From contig NZ_LR027558.1 in assembly GCF_900605005.1 (NCBI RefSeq), positions 1,291,674-1,355,673 of the forward strand: a DNA stretch of 64,000 nucleotides, given 5' to 3'. Under the pieces are notes generated by a model. The model was not told where the DNA came from, made no database searches, and saw nothing but the letters and a program-made list of their open reading frames with translations. The stretch is from Acidipropionibacterium timonense (GTDB taxonomy: Bacteria > Actinomycetota > Actinomycetes > Propionibacteriales > Propionibacteriaceae). Both the position numbers and the translations under genes were made by a program. How positions within the stretch are numbered: the first letter of the stretch is position 1; the number at the start of each line of letters is the position of its first letter. Of the stretch, positions 36,221-44,216 are shown piece after piece.

Positions 36221-39200
36221 GTGGTGGCATCCTCCACCGGACAGAACTCATCGAACCAGCTCGACTTCGGGGCCAACGACTGGCTCATCGAGGAGATGCG
36301 AGAGCAGTTCCAGCGCGACCCGGGTTCGGTCGACCCGGCTTGGGCGACGTACTTCCGCAATGAGGCGGGGACCCCCGGGACGTCCACTCCCCAGCCTGCC
36401 GCCGCCCAGGCGGCGCCCGCCCCCCAGCCTGCCCCGGCCCCGGCGCCTGCACCCCAGTCGGTCGCGGTCGCGCGCCCCGCTGCCGCTCCCGTCCCCACCG
36501 CGACGCCGGCCCAGGCCCCAGCCCGCAAGGCCGCCGAGAAGCCGGCCGCCCGTGGTTCGGTGACCCCCGACGCCCCGCGTCACAGGGCCCCCGAACCCAG
36601 CCATTCGGAGCCGCGCACCGTCAAGCTCAAGGGCGCCCCCATGCGCACCGCCAAGAACATGGACGACTCGCTGTCGATGCCGACGGCCACCTCCGTGCGT
36701 TCGGTGCCCATGAAGCTCGTCATCGAGCAGCGCACCATGATCAACAACTTCCTGCGCCAGAGCAAGGGCGGCAAGGTCTCCTTCACCCACATCCTCGGCT
36801 ACGCCATGGTCCAGGCCCTCAAGGCGGTCCCTGTCATGAACAACGCCTATGCGCAGATCGACGGCAAGCCGCACCTCATCGAGAACCCCTCGATCAACCT
36901 CGGCCTGGCCATCGACGTCAACAACAAGGACGGCTCCCGCAAGCTCGTCGTCCCGGCCATCCGTGGGGCCGAGAACATGGACTTCCTCCAGTTCTGGGAG
37001 GCCTATGAGGACATCGTCCGTCGCGGCCGCGTCAACGAGCTCACGGTCGAGGACTTCAAGGGGGTCACCGCCTCCCTCACCAATCCTGGCGGCATCGGAA
37101 CGAACCACTCGGTTCCCCGACTCATGCCCGGCCAGGGCTGCATCCTCGGCATGGGATCCATCGACTACCCCGCCGAGTGGCAGGGTGGGTCGAGCCAGCG
37201 CATGGCCGATCTGGGCATCTCGAAGGTGACGACCCTCACCTCGACCTATGACCACCGGATCATCCAGGGCGCCCAGTCCGGCGAGTTCCTCAAGCGCATC
37301 CACCAGCTCCTCATCGGCCAGGACCGGTTCTACGAGGAGATCTTCGAGTCCCTGCGCATCCCCTACGCACCGGTCCAGTGGGCCACCGACCGGCTGGCCA
37401 ATCGCCCCGACCAGGTCGACAAGCAGGCCCGCGTCATCGAGCTCATCGACGCGTGGCGTCGGTTCGGTCACTTGGCCGCCGACACCGACCCCGTCGAGTA
37501 CCACCCGCGGTACCACCACGACCTCATGCTCAACAGTCACGGGCTCACCCTGTGGGACCTCGACCGCACCTTCCCGGTCAACAACTTCGGCGGGCTGCGT
37601 CGTCAGATCCTCACCCTGCGCGACATCCTCACCGTGCTGCGCGACTCCTACGCCTCCCACATCGGCATCGAGTACATGCACATCGCCAACCACAAGGAGC
37701 GGCTGTGGTTCCAGGCCCGCTTCGAGAAGGAGCACACGGCGCTGACGCGCGAGACCCACCTGCAGATTCTCGACCAGCTCAACGAGGCCGAGATCTTCGA
37801 GACCTTCCTCCAGACGAAGTTCGTCGGGCAGAAGCGGTTCAGCCTCGAGGGTGCCGAGTCGGCGATCGTCCTGCTCGCCGCACTCTGCGCCAAGGCAGCC
37901 GACAACCATCTCGACGAGGTGTGCATCGGCATGCCGCACCGTGGCCGACTCAACGTCCTGGCCAACATCGTCGGCAAGTCCTATGGGCAGATCTTCCGCG
38001 AGTTCGAGGGCAACGCCGAACCGGTGAACTCCCAGGGCTCCGGCGACGTCAAGTACCACCTCGGCGACGAGGGCGAGTTCGTCGCCCCGTCGGGAGCCAC
38101 CGTGCGCACGTCGGTCGCCGCCAACCCGAGCCACCTGGAGGCCGTCGACCCGGTCCTCGAGGGCATCGTGCGGGCCAAGCTCGACTCCCTGGGCAACCCG
38201 GACGGGTACCCCGTCATGCCGGTGCTGCTCCATGGTGACGCCGCCTTCGCCGGACAGGGCGTCGTCTACGAGACCCTCCAGATGAGTCAGCTCGCCGGGT
38301 ACGGCAACGGCGGGACGATCCACGTCGTCGTCAACAACCAGGTGGGCTTCACCGCCTCCCCCGACGAGGGACGCAGCTCGACCTACTGCACCGACGTCCT
38401 CAAGGCGGTCGAGGCCCCCGTCCTCCACGTCAACGGCGACGACCCGGCCGCCGTCGTCCAGGCCGCCCTCATCGCCTTCGAGTACCGACAGACCTTCCAC
38501 AAGGACGTCGGCATCGACATGGTGTGCTACCGCCGTCGCGGCCACAACGAGGGGGACGACCCCAGCTTCACCCAGCCGCACATGTACGACCTCATCGACC
38601 AGAAGCGCTCGACCCGCAAGCTCTACACCGAGAGCCTCATCGGTCGCGGCGACATCACGCTCGAGGACGCCGAGGCCGTCATGACGAAGTTCCGCAGCCG
38701 TCTGGAGACGGTCTTCGCCGAGGTGAGGGCGGCCACCTCGACCCCGCCGAGCTACGCCAGCGTCCCCCAGTACCCGGCCAAGCACCACATCGGCGTGCCG
38801 ACCCACACCACCCAGGACGTCCTCGACGACGTCGCCCGGGTGCACGAGCAGCTGCCCGACTGGTTCACGCCGCATCCCAAGGTCGCCCCCCAGCTCGCCC
38901 GACGGGCCAAGAGCCTGCGCGAGGGAGGGATCGACTGGGCCACCGCCGAGATGACGGCCCTGGGCTCGCTCCTCATCGAAGGCGTCCACGTTCGCCTGGC
39001 CGGCCAGGACACCTGCCGCGGCACGTTCTCCCAGCGGTTCGGGTCCATCGTCGATCGGCACACCGACGAGCACTACGTCCCGGTGAACCATCTGCGTGAG
39101 GGCCAGGCCCAGCTCGACATCCTCAACTCCCTGCTGAGCGAGTACGCGGCCATGGGCTTCGAGTACGGGTACTCGGTCGCCCGCCCGGACTCGCTGGTGC

Positions 39201-39979
39201 TGTGGGAGGCCCAGTTCGGTGACTTCGCCAACGGGGCCCAGACCATCATCGACGAGTTCATCGCGTCGGCCGGCACCAAGTGGGGCCAGCACTCCGGCGT
39301 CGTCCTGCTCCTGCCGCACGGCATGGAGGGTCAGGGCCCCGATCACTCGTCGGCGCGCATCGAGCGGTTCCTCAACCTGGCCAGCGAGGGTCAGCTGGCC
39401 ATCTGCCAGCCGTCCACCCCGGCCAACTACTTCCACCTGTTGCGTCAGCACACGTACAAGAACATGCACCGTCCGGTGGTCATCGCGACCCCCAAGTCGA
39501 TGCTCCGCAACAGGATGGCCACCTCGAGGCCCGAGGAGCTCATCACCGGTGCCTGGCAGCCGGTGCTGGCCGACCCGACGATCAACGACCCCAGCACGGT
39601 ACGTCGCCTCATCCTGTGCTCCGGCAAGGTGAGGTGGGAGCTCGTCAAGGAGCGCGCCAAGCGCGGGCTCGACGGGCAAGTGGCGATCGTCACCATGGAA
39701 CGGCTCTACCCCCTGCCCGTCCCGGAGCTCGTCGCCGCCCTCCAGCCGTTGCGTCAGGTCACCGACGTGCGCTGGGTCCAGGAGGAGCCGGTCAACCAGG
39801 GCGCCTACCCGTACATGCACAACCACCTGCCCGAGGCGCTCGCCAACGACCTGCCCGGTTTCCTCGACCACATGACGGTCGTCGCCCGGCCCGAGTCGTC
39901 GGCCCCGGCCGTCGGCCAGCACTCGGTGCACATGGCCGAGGAGAAGGACCTCATCGATCGGGCCTTCGAGGACCGCTGA
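36221..39979 (+). CDS. kgd: multifunctional 2-oxoglutarate metabolism enzyme (Kgd/OdhA type)
   Basis: A 1252-residue fusion at the 2-oxoglutarate node of the TCA cycle. The N-terminal 45 residues (LDFGANDWLIEEMREQFQRDPGSVDPAWATYF) are the E1 docking segment. A 60-residue Ala/Pro linker follows, then an E2o-like acyltransferase domain (about 105-345) ending with the catalytic TSTYDHRIIQGAQSGEFL. The ThDP-dependent E1 domain fills the rest, with GMPHRGRLNVLANI near 565, HGDAAFAGQGVVYE near 668 and RRGHNEGDDPS near 775. Relatives act as 2-oxoglutarate decarboxylase, carboligase or E1o/E2o of the dehydrogenase. GTG 36221 was chosen for AGGGA eight bases ahead; GTG 36224 is equally possible. Confidence 0.96.
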   Translation: MVASSTGQNSSNQLDFGANDWLIEEMREQFQRDPGSVDPAWATYFRNEAGTPGTSTPQPAAAQAAPAPQPAPAPAPAPQSVAVARPAAAPVPTATPAQAPARKAAEKPAARGSVTPDAPRHRAPEPSHSEPRTVKLKGAPMRTAKNMDDSLSMPTATSVRSVPMKLVIEQRTMINNFLRQSKGGKVSFTHILGYAMVQALKAVPVMNNAYAQIDGKPHLIENPSINLGLAIDVNNKDGSRKLVVPAIRGAENMDFLQFWEAYEDIVRRGRVNELTVEDFKGVTASLTNPGGIGTNHSVPRLMPGQGCILGMGSIDYPAEWQGGSSQRMADLGISKVTTLTSTYDHRIIQGAQSGEFLKRIHQLLIGQDRFYEEIFESLRIPYAPVQWATDRLANRPDQVDKQARVIELIDAWRRFGHLAADTDPVEYHPRYHHDLMLNSHGLTLWDLDRTFPVNNFGGLRRQILTLRDILTVLRDSYASHIGIEYMHIANHKERLWFQARFEKEHTALTRETHLQILDQLNEAEIFETFLQTKFVGQKRFSLEGAESAIVLLAALCAKAADNHLDEVCIGMPHRGRLNVLANIVGKSYGQIFREFEGNAEPVNSQGSGDVKYHLGDEGEFVAPSGATVRTSVAANPSHLEAVDPVLEGIVRAKLDSLGNPDGYPVMPVLLHGDAAFAGQGVVYETLQMSQLAGYGNGGTIHVVVNNQVGFTASPDEGRSSTYCTDVLKAVEAPVLHVNGDDPAAVVQAALIAFEYRQTFHKDVGIDMVCYRRRGHNEGDDPSFTQPHMYDLIDQKRSTRKLYTESLIGRGDITLEDAEAVMTKFRSRLETVFAEVRAATSTPPSYASVPQYPAKHHIGVPTHTTQDVLDDVARVHEQLPDWFTPHPKVAPQLARRAKSLREGGIDWATAEMTALGSLLIEGVHVRLAGQDTCRGTFSQRFGSIVDRHTDEHYVPVNHLREGQAQLDILNSLLSEYAAMGFEYGYSVARPDSLVLWEAQFGDFANGAQTIIDEFIASAGTKWGQHSGVVLLLPHGMEGQGPDHSSARIERFLNLASEGQLAICQPSTPANYFHLLRQHTYKNMHRPVVIATPKSMLRNRMATSRPEELITGAWQPVLADPTINDPSTVRRLILCSGKVRWELVKERAKRGLDGQVAIVTMERLYPLPVPELVAALQPLRQVTDVRWVQEEPVNQGAYPYMHNHLPEALANDLPGFLDHMTVVARPESSAPAVGQHSVHMAEEKDLIDRAFEDR

Positions 39980-40001
39980 GGTCCACGGGATCCATCGGTC
40001 C

Positions 40002-40036
40002 GTCGGGGACGCCGGGCGTGAGCCCGCGTCCCCGAC
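40002..40036 (+). terminator. terminator hairpin of kgd
   Basis: GTCGGGGACG-C-CGGGC pairs with GCCCG-CGTCCCCGAC around GTGA, with one bulged C, 22 bases after the stop. Confidence 0.65.
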
Positions 40037-40116
40037 GCGTCCGAGGGTGTGTGCGTCCCCGACGCGTCCGAGGGCGTGTGTCCCCGACGCGTCCGTGGGG
40101 AGGTCGGCGTCCCCGA
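40027..40116 (+). repeat. degenerate tandem repeats between kgd and the DUF6104 gene
   Basis: Units starting CGTCCCCGACGCGTCCG begin near 40027, 40054, 40079 and 40108 (steps of 27, 25 and 29). They copy the right arm of the kgd terminator. Confidence 0.75.
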
Positions 40117-40117
40117 C

Positions 40118-40123
40118 TAGGAT
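40118..40123 (+). promoter_or_regulatory. -10 box of the DUF6104 gene (leaderless)
   Basis: TAGGAT lies eight bases before ATG 40132, immediately after the last tandem repeat; no Shine-Dalgarno. Confidence 0.5.
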
Positions 40124-40131
40124 CTGGCCCC

Positions 40132-40308
40132 ATGTACTTCACCGATCGTGGCATCGAGGAGCTCGAGAGCCGCCGCGGCGACGAGGAGATCACCTTCTCC
40201 TGGTTGGCCGAGGAGTTGCGTCACTTCGTCGACGTCAATCCCCAGTTCGAGGTACCGGTCGAACGGCTCGCCACCTGGCTGGCACGCCTCGACGACGAGG
40301 AGGACTGA
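40132..40308 (+). CDS. DUF6104 family protein
   Basis: A 58-residue acidic protein, MYFTDRGIEELESRRGDEE followed by ITFSWLAEELRHFVDVNP and a Leu/Ala/Asp-rich end. This very short family is widely conserved in actinobacteria and often found near kgd. Its function is unknown. The helices look amphipathic, so a small adaptor or regulator is plausible, but that is speculation. It is a leaderless single gene, convergent with the membrane protein at 40316. Confidence 0.8.
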   Translation: MYFTDRGIEELESRRGDEEITFSWLAEELRHFVDVNPQFEVPVERLATWLARLDDEED

Positions 40309-40315
40309 GCGTCGG

Positions 40316-40711
40316 TCAGGCCGCCCGTCGCCAGGCCCACACGCCGGCGATGATCGTCGTGAGGGCCAGCACGCCGGCGCAGACGAGCCACAGCGGCGCG
40401 CCGCCGGCACGGGCCAGGGAGACGACGACGAGCAGGTGCAGGACGCCGATCGCCACGAGCATCCCGGTGGCCGCCGACACACCACGCCAGGCCAACCACG
40501 CGACGGCGGCCACGAGCACGGCGTAGACGACGAGCACCGCGGCGATGCCGCCGGAGAACTGCCCGTGGGAGGTCGCCGCGACACCGATCGCGGCACCGGT
40601 GAGCCCGAGTGCCTGCACCGCGGCGCTCAGTGACGCCACGATCACCGGCAGCGACGACGTCCGACCCGCTCGTTCGCAGGGAACGCGTTTCTCCTGTGGT
40701 GATCTGGGCAC
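40316..40711 (-). CDS. four-helix membrane protein, unknown function
   Basis: A 131-residue protein with a basic 20-residue N-terminus and four hydrophobic helices: VIVASLSAAVQALGLTGAAIGVA, IAAVLVVYAVLVAAVAWLAW, GMLVAIGVLHLLVVVSLA and LVCAGVLALTTIIAGVWAW. The GTG at 40711 is chosen because TATGAT lies six bases before it, giving another leaderless start. The longer frame runs through the whiB upstream region and has no support. It is divergent from whiB1. I recognise no family. Confidence 0.65.
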   Translation of the reverse strand: MPRSPQEKRVPCERAGRTSSLPVIVASLSAAVQALGLTGAAIGVAATSHGQFSGGIAAVLVVYAVLVAAVAWLAWRGVSAATGMLVAIGVLHLLVVVSLARAGGAPLWLVCAGVLALTTIIAGVWAWRRAA

Positions 40712-40717
40712 CGACCT

Positions 40718-40723
40718 ATCATA
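40718..40723 (-). promoter_or_regulatory. -10 box of the four-helix protein gene (leaderless)
   Basis: TATGAT on the minus strand lies six bases from GTG 40711. Confidence 0.5.
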
Positions 40724-40802
40724 GGGAGCGGCCCCGGCACCGGGGCCGTCGACGGAGGATGGGCCCGACCGTCCTCGGCACCGACGTCGCAGAACGGCGC
40801 CG

Positions 40803-40820
40803 AGGTGAGAAATCTCACCT
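40803..40820 (+). promoter_or_regulatory. palindromic operator upstream of whiB1 (CRP/GlxR-like core)
   Basis: AGGTGAGAAATCTCACCT has perfect 8-base arms around AA and contains GTGA-N6-TCAC. It is centred about 41 bases upstream of the -35 and about 75 bases upstream of the expected start of transcription. Confidence 0.55.
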
Positions 40821-40851
40821 GCGCGATCTGCTGTCGGCGGGGCACAGGGTC

Positions 40852-40880
40852 TTGCCAAAGTTGATGGACGTTGGCATTCT
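40852..40880 (+). promoter_or_regulatory. whiB1 promoter with overlapping inverted repeat
   Basis: TTGCCA (40852-40857) and CATTCT (40875-40880) are 17 bases apart. The inverted repeat TGCCAA-N12-TTGGCA (40853-40876) spans the promoter from -35 to -10, a good position for a repressor. The leader to ATG 40968 is about 80 bases. Confidence 0.5.
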
Positions 40881-40967
40881 TTCATGGTTCGACCATTTGC
40901 GCCCGCGCAGGTCGACGGACTCGCGAGGTTCCCGGCCATCGCCCGGGGTGTAAGGAGTGGATTGCGC

Positions 40968-41219
40968 ATGGACTGGCGCCACAGGGCTGCGTGCCTCACG
41001 GAGGATCCCGAGCTGTTCTTCCCCATCGGCAACACCGGCCCGGCCCTCGCCCAGATCGAGGAGGCCAAGAAGGTCTGTGCCCGATGCGAGGTTCGCGCCG
41101 AGTGTCTGGCGTGGGCCCTCGAGGCCGGTCAGGACCACGGCGTCTGGGGCGGCCTGAGCGAGGACGAGCGACGCGCCATCAAGCGACGCCAGTCCCGCTC
41201 GCGGGTACGCCGGTCCTGA
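40968..41219 (+). CDS. whiB1: WhiB1-type iron-sulfur transcription factor
   Basis: An 83-residue WhiB protein that binds a 4Fe-4S cluster through four Cys: C9 in RHRAACLTEDPELFFP, then CARCEVRAEC. This is followed by the GVWGGLSEDERRAIKRR turn and basic DNA-binding tail. The close match to mycobacterial WhiB1 (PELFFPIGNTGPALAQIEEAKKVC) and the divergent position next to a pdtaS kinase support WhiB1. WhiB1 partners with the principal sigma factor and senses nitric oxide. Start ATG 40968 follows AAGGAG by ten bases. In mycobacteria CRP controls this gene, and a CRP-like palindrome is present here too. Confidence 0.92.
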   Translation: MDWRHRAACLTEDPELFFPIGNTGPALAQIEEAKKVCARCEVRAECLAWALEAGQDHGVWGGLSEDERRAIKRRQSRSRVRRS

Positions 41220-41306
41220 TCCGGCGATCCATCGTCGGGATCGTCGACGCCCCCCACGGGGCGGTCCTCGACCTCCTGCTCCACCCGGGGCGTCGTCGCC
41301 CTCGGT

Positions 41307-42779
41307 TCAATCGGCCTCGGGGATGACCACCCGAGCGCAGGTCCCGACGCCGTCCGGATTGTTCTCCAGGGTGAAGCTGCCCCCCAGGTCCTCGATGAGG
41401 GTCGTGACGATCGACAGTCCCAGGGACGACCGGTGATCATCCAGCGAGAAGCCCTCGGGCAGTGGCTTGCCGTCATTGACGATGTCGACGACGAGGGTCC
41501 TGTCCTGCCAGGTGGGACGGACGACGACCTCCCCCGAGGAGGAGTCGAGGCTGTGCTCGATGGCGTTCTGGCACAACTCCGTCATGGCCAGGCTCAGCGC
41601 CGTGGCGGCGTCGGCGTGGACCATCCCGAACGTGCCCTCACGACGGGCGATGACGCGGCCCGAGGACGCGGCGACGTCCCCCACCATGTGGAGGATGCGG
41701 TCGGCCACCTCGTCGAACGCCACCTCCTCGTCGAAGTTCTGCGAGAGGATCTCGTGGACGACGGCGATGGATGCCACCCGCTCCATCGCCTGCTTGAGGG
41801 CCTCGCGGGCGTCGTCGTTCGTCATCCGCCGCGACTGCAGCCGCAGCAGTGCCGCGACGGTCTGGAGGTTGTTCTTCACCCGATGGTGGATCTCGCGGAT
41901 CGTCGCATCCTTGGTGACGAGCTGACGGTCGCGTGAGCGAAGCTCGGTGAGGTCGCGCACGAGGATGAGGGTGCCGGCCGAGACCTCGACGTCGTCGAGC
42001 CAGGACTGCAGCGGGATGACGCGGGCCCGCAGCGTCGCCTCGGAGTTCTCGATGTCGGTCTCCCGCAGTGACCGGCCCTCGAGGTCGAGGGTGACACTCT
42101 GGCCGACCTCGCGCAGCCCCGGGCACAGCTCACGGATGACGGGGATGAGCATCTCGCCGTCGAGGTCCCCGGCCAGGCCGAGCTTGCGGAAGGACGACAT
42201 GGCATTGGGGCTGGCGTAGGTGACCATGCCTGTCGTCGCCACCCGGATGACGCCGTCGGTGATGCGCGGTGCGAGGGCCTGGTCGGAGTTGGGGAAGATG
42301 GGGAAACGTCCGTGGTGGAGCATCTCCGAGAGGATGCCGGCGATCTCGAGGTAGTTGTCCTCGGTCGAGCCCGGCGCACGCACCCCCATCTGGTTCGTGT
42401 GTCGTTCGATGACGGCGATGACCCTGCCGTGTCGGATGACCGGGATGGCCCACACGTCGACCGGGATGCCTGCCGACAGTTTGTTGTCGCTCGTCTCGCA
42501 CATCTGGGCACTCATGAACGCCTCGGTCACGAGGGACTCGTCGTCATAGGCCACCGAGTCGCCGACGACGTCCTCCTCGAGGGCGGTGGGGCCGGTGTCG
42601 GGCCGGACCTGGGCGGCCGCCCAGAAGACCGACGGGTCCTCGTCGGGCACCCAGCAGATGAGGTCCGAGAAGGAGCAGTCGGCGAGGATCTGCCACTCGT
42701 CGACGAGATGCCCGAGCCACGTGGCATCCTCCAGGCCCAGACTGCTCCGGTTGACGACGGCTTGGTTGATCGAGGCCAT
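41307..42779 (-). CDS. pdtaS: PdtaS-like sensor histidine kinase
   Basis: A 490-residue soluble kinase. A GAF-like domain (about residues 10-160) and a PAS-like domain (about 175-295) precede the HisKA_2 region, with the phospho-His in KDATIREIHHRVKNNLQTVAALLRLQSRR near residue 315. The HATPase domain has LAMTELCQNAIEHSL (N box) and SSLGLSIVTTLIEDLGG (G box). The mycobacterial orthologue signals to PdtaR, an ANTAR antiterminator; no partner is in the window. The start at ATG 42779 is leaderless (TAGGCT seven bases ahead). It is convergent with whiB1, as in mycobacteria. Confidence 0.92.
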   Translation of the reverse strand: MASINQAVVNRSSLGLEDATWLGHLVDEWQILADCSFSDLICWVPDEDPSVFWAAAQVRPDTGPTALEEDVVGDSVAYDDESLVTEAFMSAQMCETSDNKLSAGIPVDVWAIPVIRHGRVIAVIERHTNQMGVRAPGSTEDNYLEIAGILSEMLHHGRFPIFPNSDQALAPRITDGVIRVATTGMVTYASPNAMSSFRKLGLAGDLDGEMLIPVIRELCPGLREVGQSVTLDLEGRSLRETDIENSEATLRARVIPLQSWLDDVEVSAGTLILVRDLTELRSRDRQLVTKDATIREIHHRVKNNLQTVAALLRLQSRRMTNDDAREALKQAMERVASIAVVHEILSQNFDEEVAFDEVADRILHMVGDVAASSGRVIARREGTFGMVHADAATALSLAMTELCQNAIEHSLDSSSGEVVVRPTWQDRTLVVDIVNDGKPLPEGFSLDDHRSSLGLSIVTTLIEDLGGSFTLENNPDGVGTCARVVIPEAD

Positions 42780-42786
42780 GCAGGTC

Positions 42787-42792
42787 AGCCTA
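42787..42792 (-). promoter_or_regulatory. -10 box of pdtaS (leaderless)
   Basis: TAGGCT on the minus strand lies seven bases from ATG 42779. Confidence 0.5.
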
Positions 42793-42903
42793 GCCGGCAG
42801 GACCTGTGGTCCCGGTCCCGGGCGCGGTCGTGGGACGCCGTCACCGCGAGGGGGCGTGGCGTCGCCGACTCCCCGGCACGGGGTTTGGAGTCCCGGCACC
42901 TCG

Positions 42904-42917
42904 TGCGGCACAATAGG
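42904..42917 (+). promoter_or_regulatory. promoter of the bL37 gene (-10 CACAAT)
   Basis: TGCGGCACAATAGG matches the rpmE promoter TGCGGCACAATTGG except for one base. A weak TTTGGA lies about 19 bases upstream. The leader to ATG 42985 is about 65 bases. Confidence 0.45.
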
Positions 42918-42984
42918 TCCTCGTTGCTGCGCCATCGCGCGGCCCCTCCGTGCCCGGAGGGCATCACATCTGGAGGAGAGCGCC

Positions 42985-43059
42985 ATGGGAAAGACCGGCC
43001 GCAAGCGTCGTGCACGTCGCAAGAAGGCAGCGAACCACGGCAAGCGTCCCAACGCCTGA
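42985..43059 (+). CDS. ribosomal protein bL37
   Basis: A 24-residue, extremely basic peptide, MGKTGRKRRARRKKAANHG then KRPNA. It corresponds to the short actinobacterial large-subunit protein bL37 (AURKAIP1/COX24-like domain) found in mycobacterial ribosomes. It has a strong Shine-Dalgarno (GGAGGAGAGCGCC) and its own promoter and terminator. It is too short for ordinary ORF calling and easily missed. Confidence 0.9.
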   Translation: MGKTGRKRRARRKKAANHGKRPNA

Positions 43060-43087
43060 GCCGTGATCGGTCACTGACCGACGTCGA

Positions 43088-43114
43088 GAGCCCCCGTCAC
43101 CACGACGGGGGCTC
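43088..43114. terminator. bidirectional hairpin between bL37 and rsrA
   Basis: The arms GAGCCCCCGTC and GACGGGGGCTC pair perfectly over 11 bases around ACCAC, between convergent stops at 43059 and 43162. Confidence 0.8.
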
Positions 43115-43161
43115 CTCACATTCTCGCCGGTCGCGCCGTGCCAGGGTGGAGCCCGACCGCT

Positions 43162-43404
43162 TCAGAACTCGACGTGCATCCGGACGATACGCATCCTCAG
43201 CGAGGCCGACGCCTGCTCCTCGTGGCGGCACCGCCCCAGCGCCCTGCTGATCGCGGCCTCCAGATCGGTCTCGTCCATGCAGGCGTCACAGGCCTGGATG
43301 TGGTGACGGAATTCGTCGGCCTCGACCTCGTCGAGTTCCCCGTGGAGGAAGGCCTGCAGGTGCTCGAGGACCCAGTCGCAGTGGCCGTGACAGGAGCCGC
43401 TCAT
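43162..43404 (-). CDS. rsrA: zinc-binding anti-sigma factor RsrA/RshA
   Basis: An 80-residue ZAS-family anti-sigma factor. The redox zinc motif is H35-x3-C39-x2-C42 ([12 protein letters not shown]), with further Cys near the N-terminus (CHGHC). Thiol oxidation forms a disulfide, expels zinc and releases the partner sigma factor. The ATG overlaps the sigH stop by ATGA, so stoichiometric synthesis is expected. The C-terminal helix ([13 protein letters not shown]) is usual for the family. Confidence 0.93.
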   Translation of the reverse strand: MSGSCHGHCDWVLEHLQAFLHGELDEVEADEFRHHIQACDACMDETDLEAAISRALGRCRHEEQASASLRMRIVRMHVEF

Positions 43405-44132
43405 GCCCGCACCCCCTCTCCTGCGAGGGGTTCGAGGGTCTCCTCGTCGACCATCCCGGCCAGCGGACCGATCCCCCGGGCGCCGGCCACCTCGGTGAGC
43501 TGGCCACGCAGCTGCTTGCGGGCACGGTTGAGACGCGACATCACCGTGCCGATGGGAGTCCCCATGATCTCGGCGATCTCCTTGTACGAGAACCCCTCGA
43601 CGTCGGCCAGGAGGACCACCTGACGGAAGTCGTCGGACAGCGAGTCCAGGGCTGCCAGCACCTGCTCGTCCGGAATGGAGTCGAGGGCCTCGACCTCGGC
43701 CGATCGCAGCCCGGTGCCGTCGTGGGACGCCGCCTGGGCGATCTGCCAGTCCTCGACGTCCTCGCCGTCGGCGGCCTGCGGACGACGCTGGGCCTTGCGG
43801 TAGGCATTGATGTAGGTGTTGGTGAGGATGCGGAACAGCCAGGCCTTGAGGTTCGTGCCCGGCTTGAACTGGTGGAAGGACGCGAAGGCCTTGGCGAAGG
43901 TCTCCTGGACGACGTCCTCGGCGTCGGCCTTGTTCCGGGTCATCCGCAGGGCAGCGCCGTAGAGCTGGTCGAGGTACTCCAGGGCGTCGCGCTCGAAGCG
44001 CACGGCGCGCTGCGCGTCGGTCTCGGTCGACGCGGCTGTCGGCACTGCGTCGGTCTCGGTCGACGCGGCTGTCGGCACTGCGTCGGTCTCGGTCGACGCG
44101 GGAGTCGTGTCGCCGCTGGCAGGAGTCGTCAT
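43401..44132 (-). CDS. sigH: thiol-stress ECF sigma factor SigH/SigR
   Basis: A 243-residue ECF sigma factor controlling disulfide-stress genes. Region 2 ([37 protein letters not shown]) and region 4 ([44 protein letters not shown]) are complete. An unusual N-terminus holds 11-residue repeats, [11 protein letters not shown], encoded by 33-base DNA repeats. Upstream are two promoters: TAGGCT gives a leaderless start at ATG 44132, and a SigH-type promoter lies at 44217. The second transcript could begin translation at ATG 44195 or 44207, adding 21-25 residues in frame. A C-terminal 30-residue tail is less conserved. RsrA is coupled downstream. Confidence 0.93.
   Translation of the reverse strand: MTTPASGDTTPASTETDAVPTAASTETDAVPTAASTETDAQRAVRFERDALEYLDQLYGAALRMTRNKADAEDVVQETFAKAFASFHQFKPGTNLKAWLFRILTNTYINAYRKAQRRPQAADGEDVEDWQIAQAASHDGTGLRSAEVEALDSIPDEQVLAALDSLSDDFRQVVLLADVEGFSYKEIAEIMGTPIGTVMSRLNRARKQLRGQLTEVAGARGIGPLAGMVDEETLEPLAGEGVRA
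44014..44102 (-). repeat. 33-base tandem repeats in the sigH N-terminus
   Basis: Two full units start at 44014 and 44047 and a partial one at 44080. Being multiples of three, they add whole 11-residue copies ([11 protein letters not shown]) without changing frame. Confidence 0.85.
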
Positions 44133-44140
44133 CACGTACG

Positions 44141-44146
44141 AGCCTA
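44141..44146 (-). promoter_or_regulatory. housekeeping -10 box of sigH (leaderless form)
   Basis: TAGGCT on the minus strand lies eight bases from ATG 44132 (five from GTG 44135). Confidence 0.5.
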
Positions 44147-44216
44147 GCCCCTTCCACAGGCCGAGCGGCGTCGACGCCCGTGGCTCCACGTCCATGACAC
44201 ACACCATGGCCATTGC

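Noticed and set aside
36248..39931. Long 1227-codon minus-strand frame opposite kgd
   Set aside because: It is a high-GC antisense shadow of kgd, with Val/Gly/Asp-rich low-information sequence and no family likeness.
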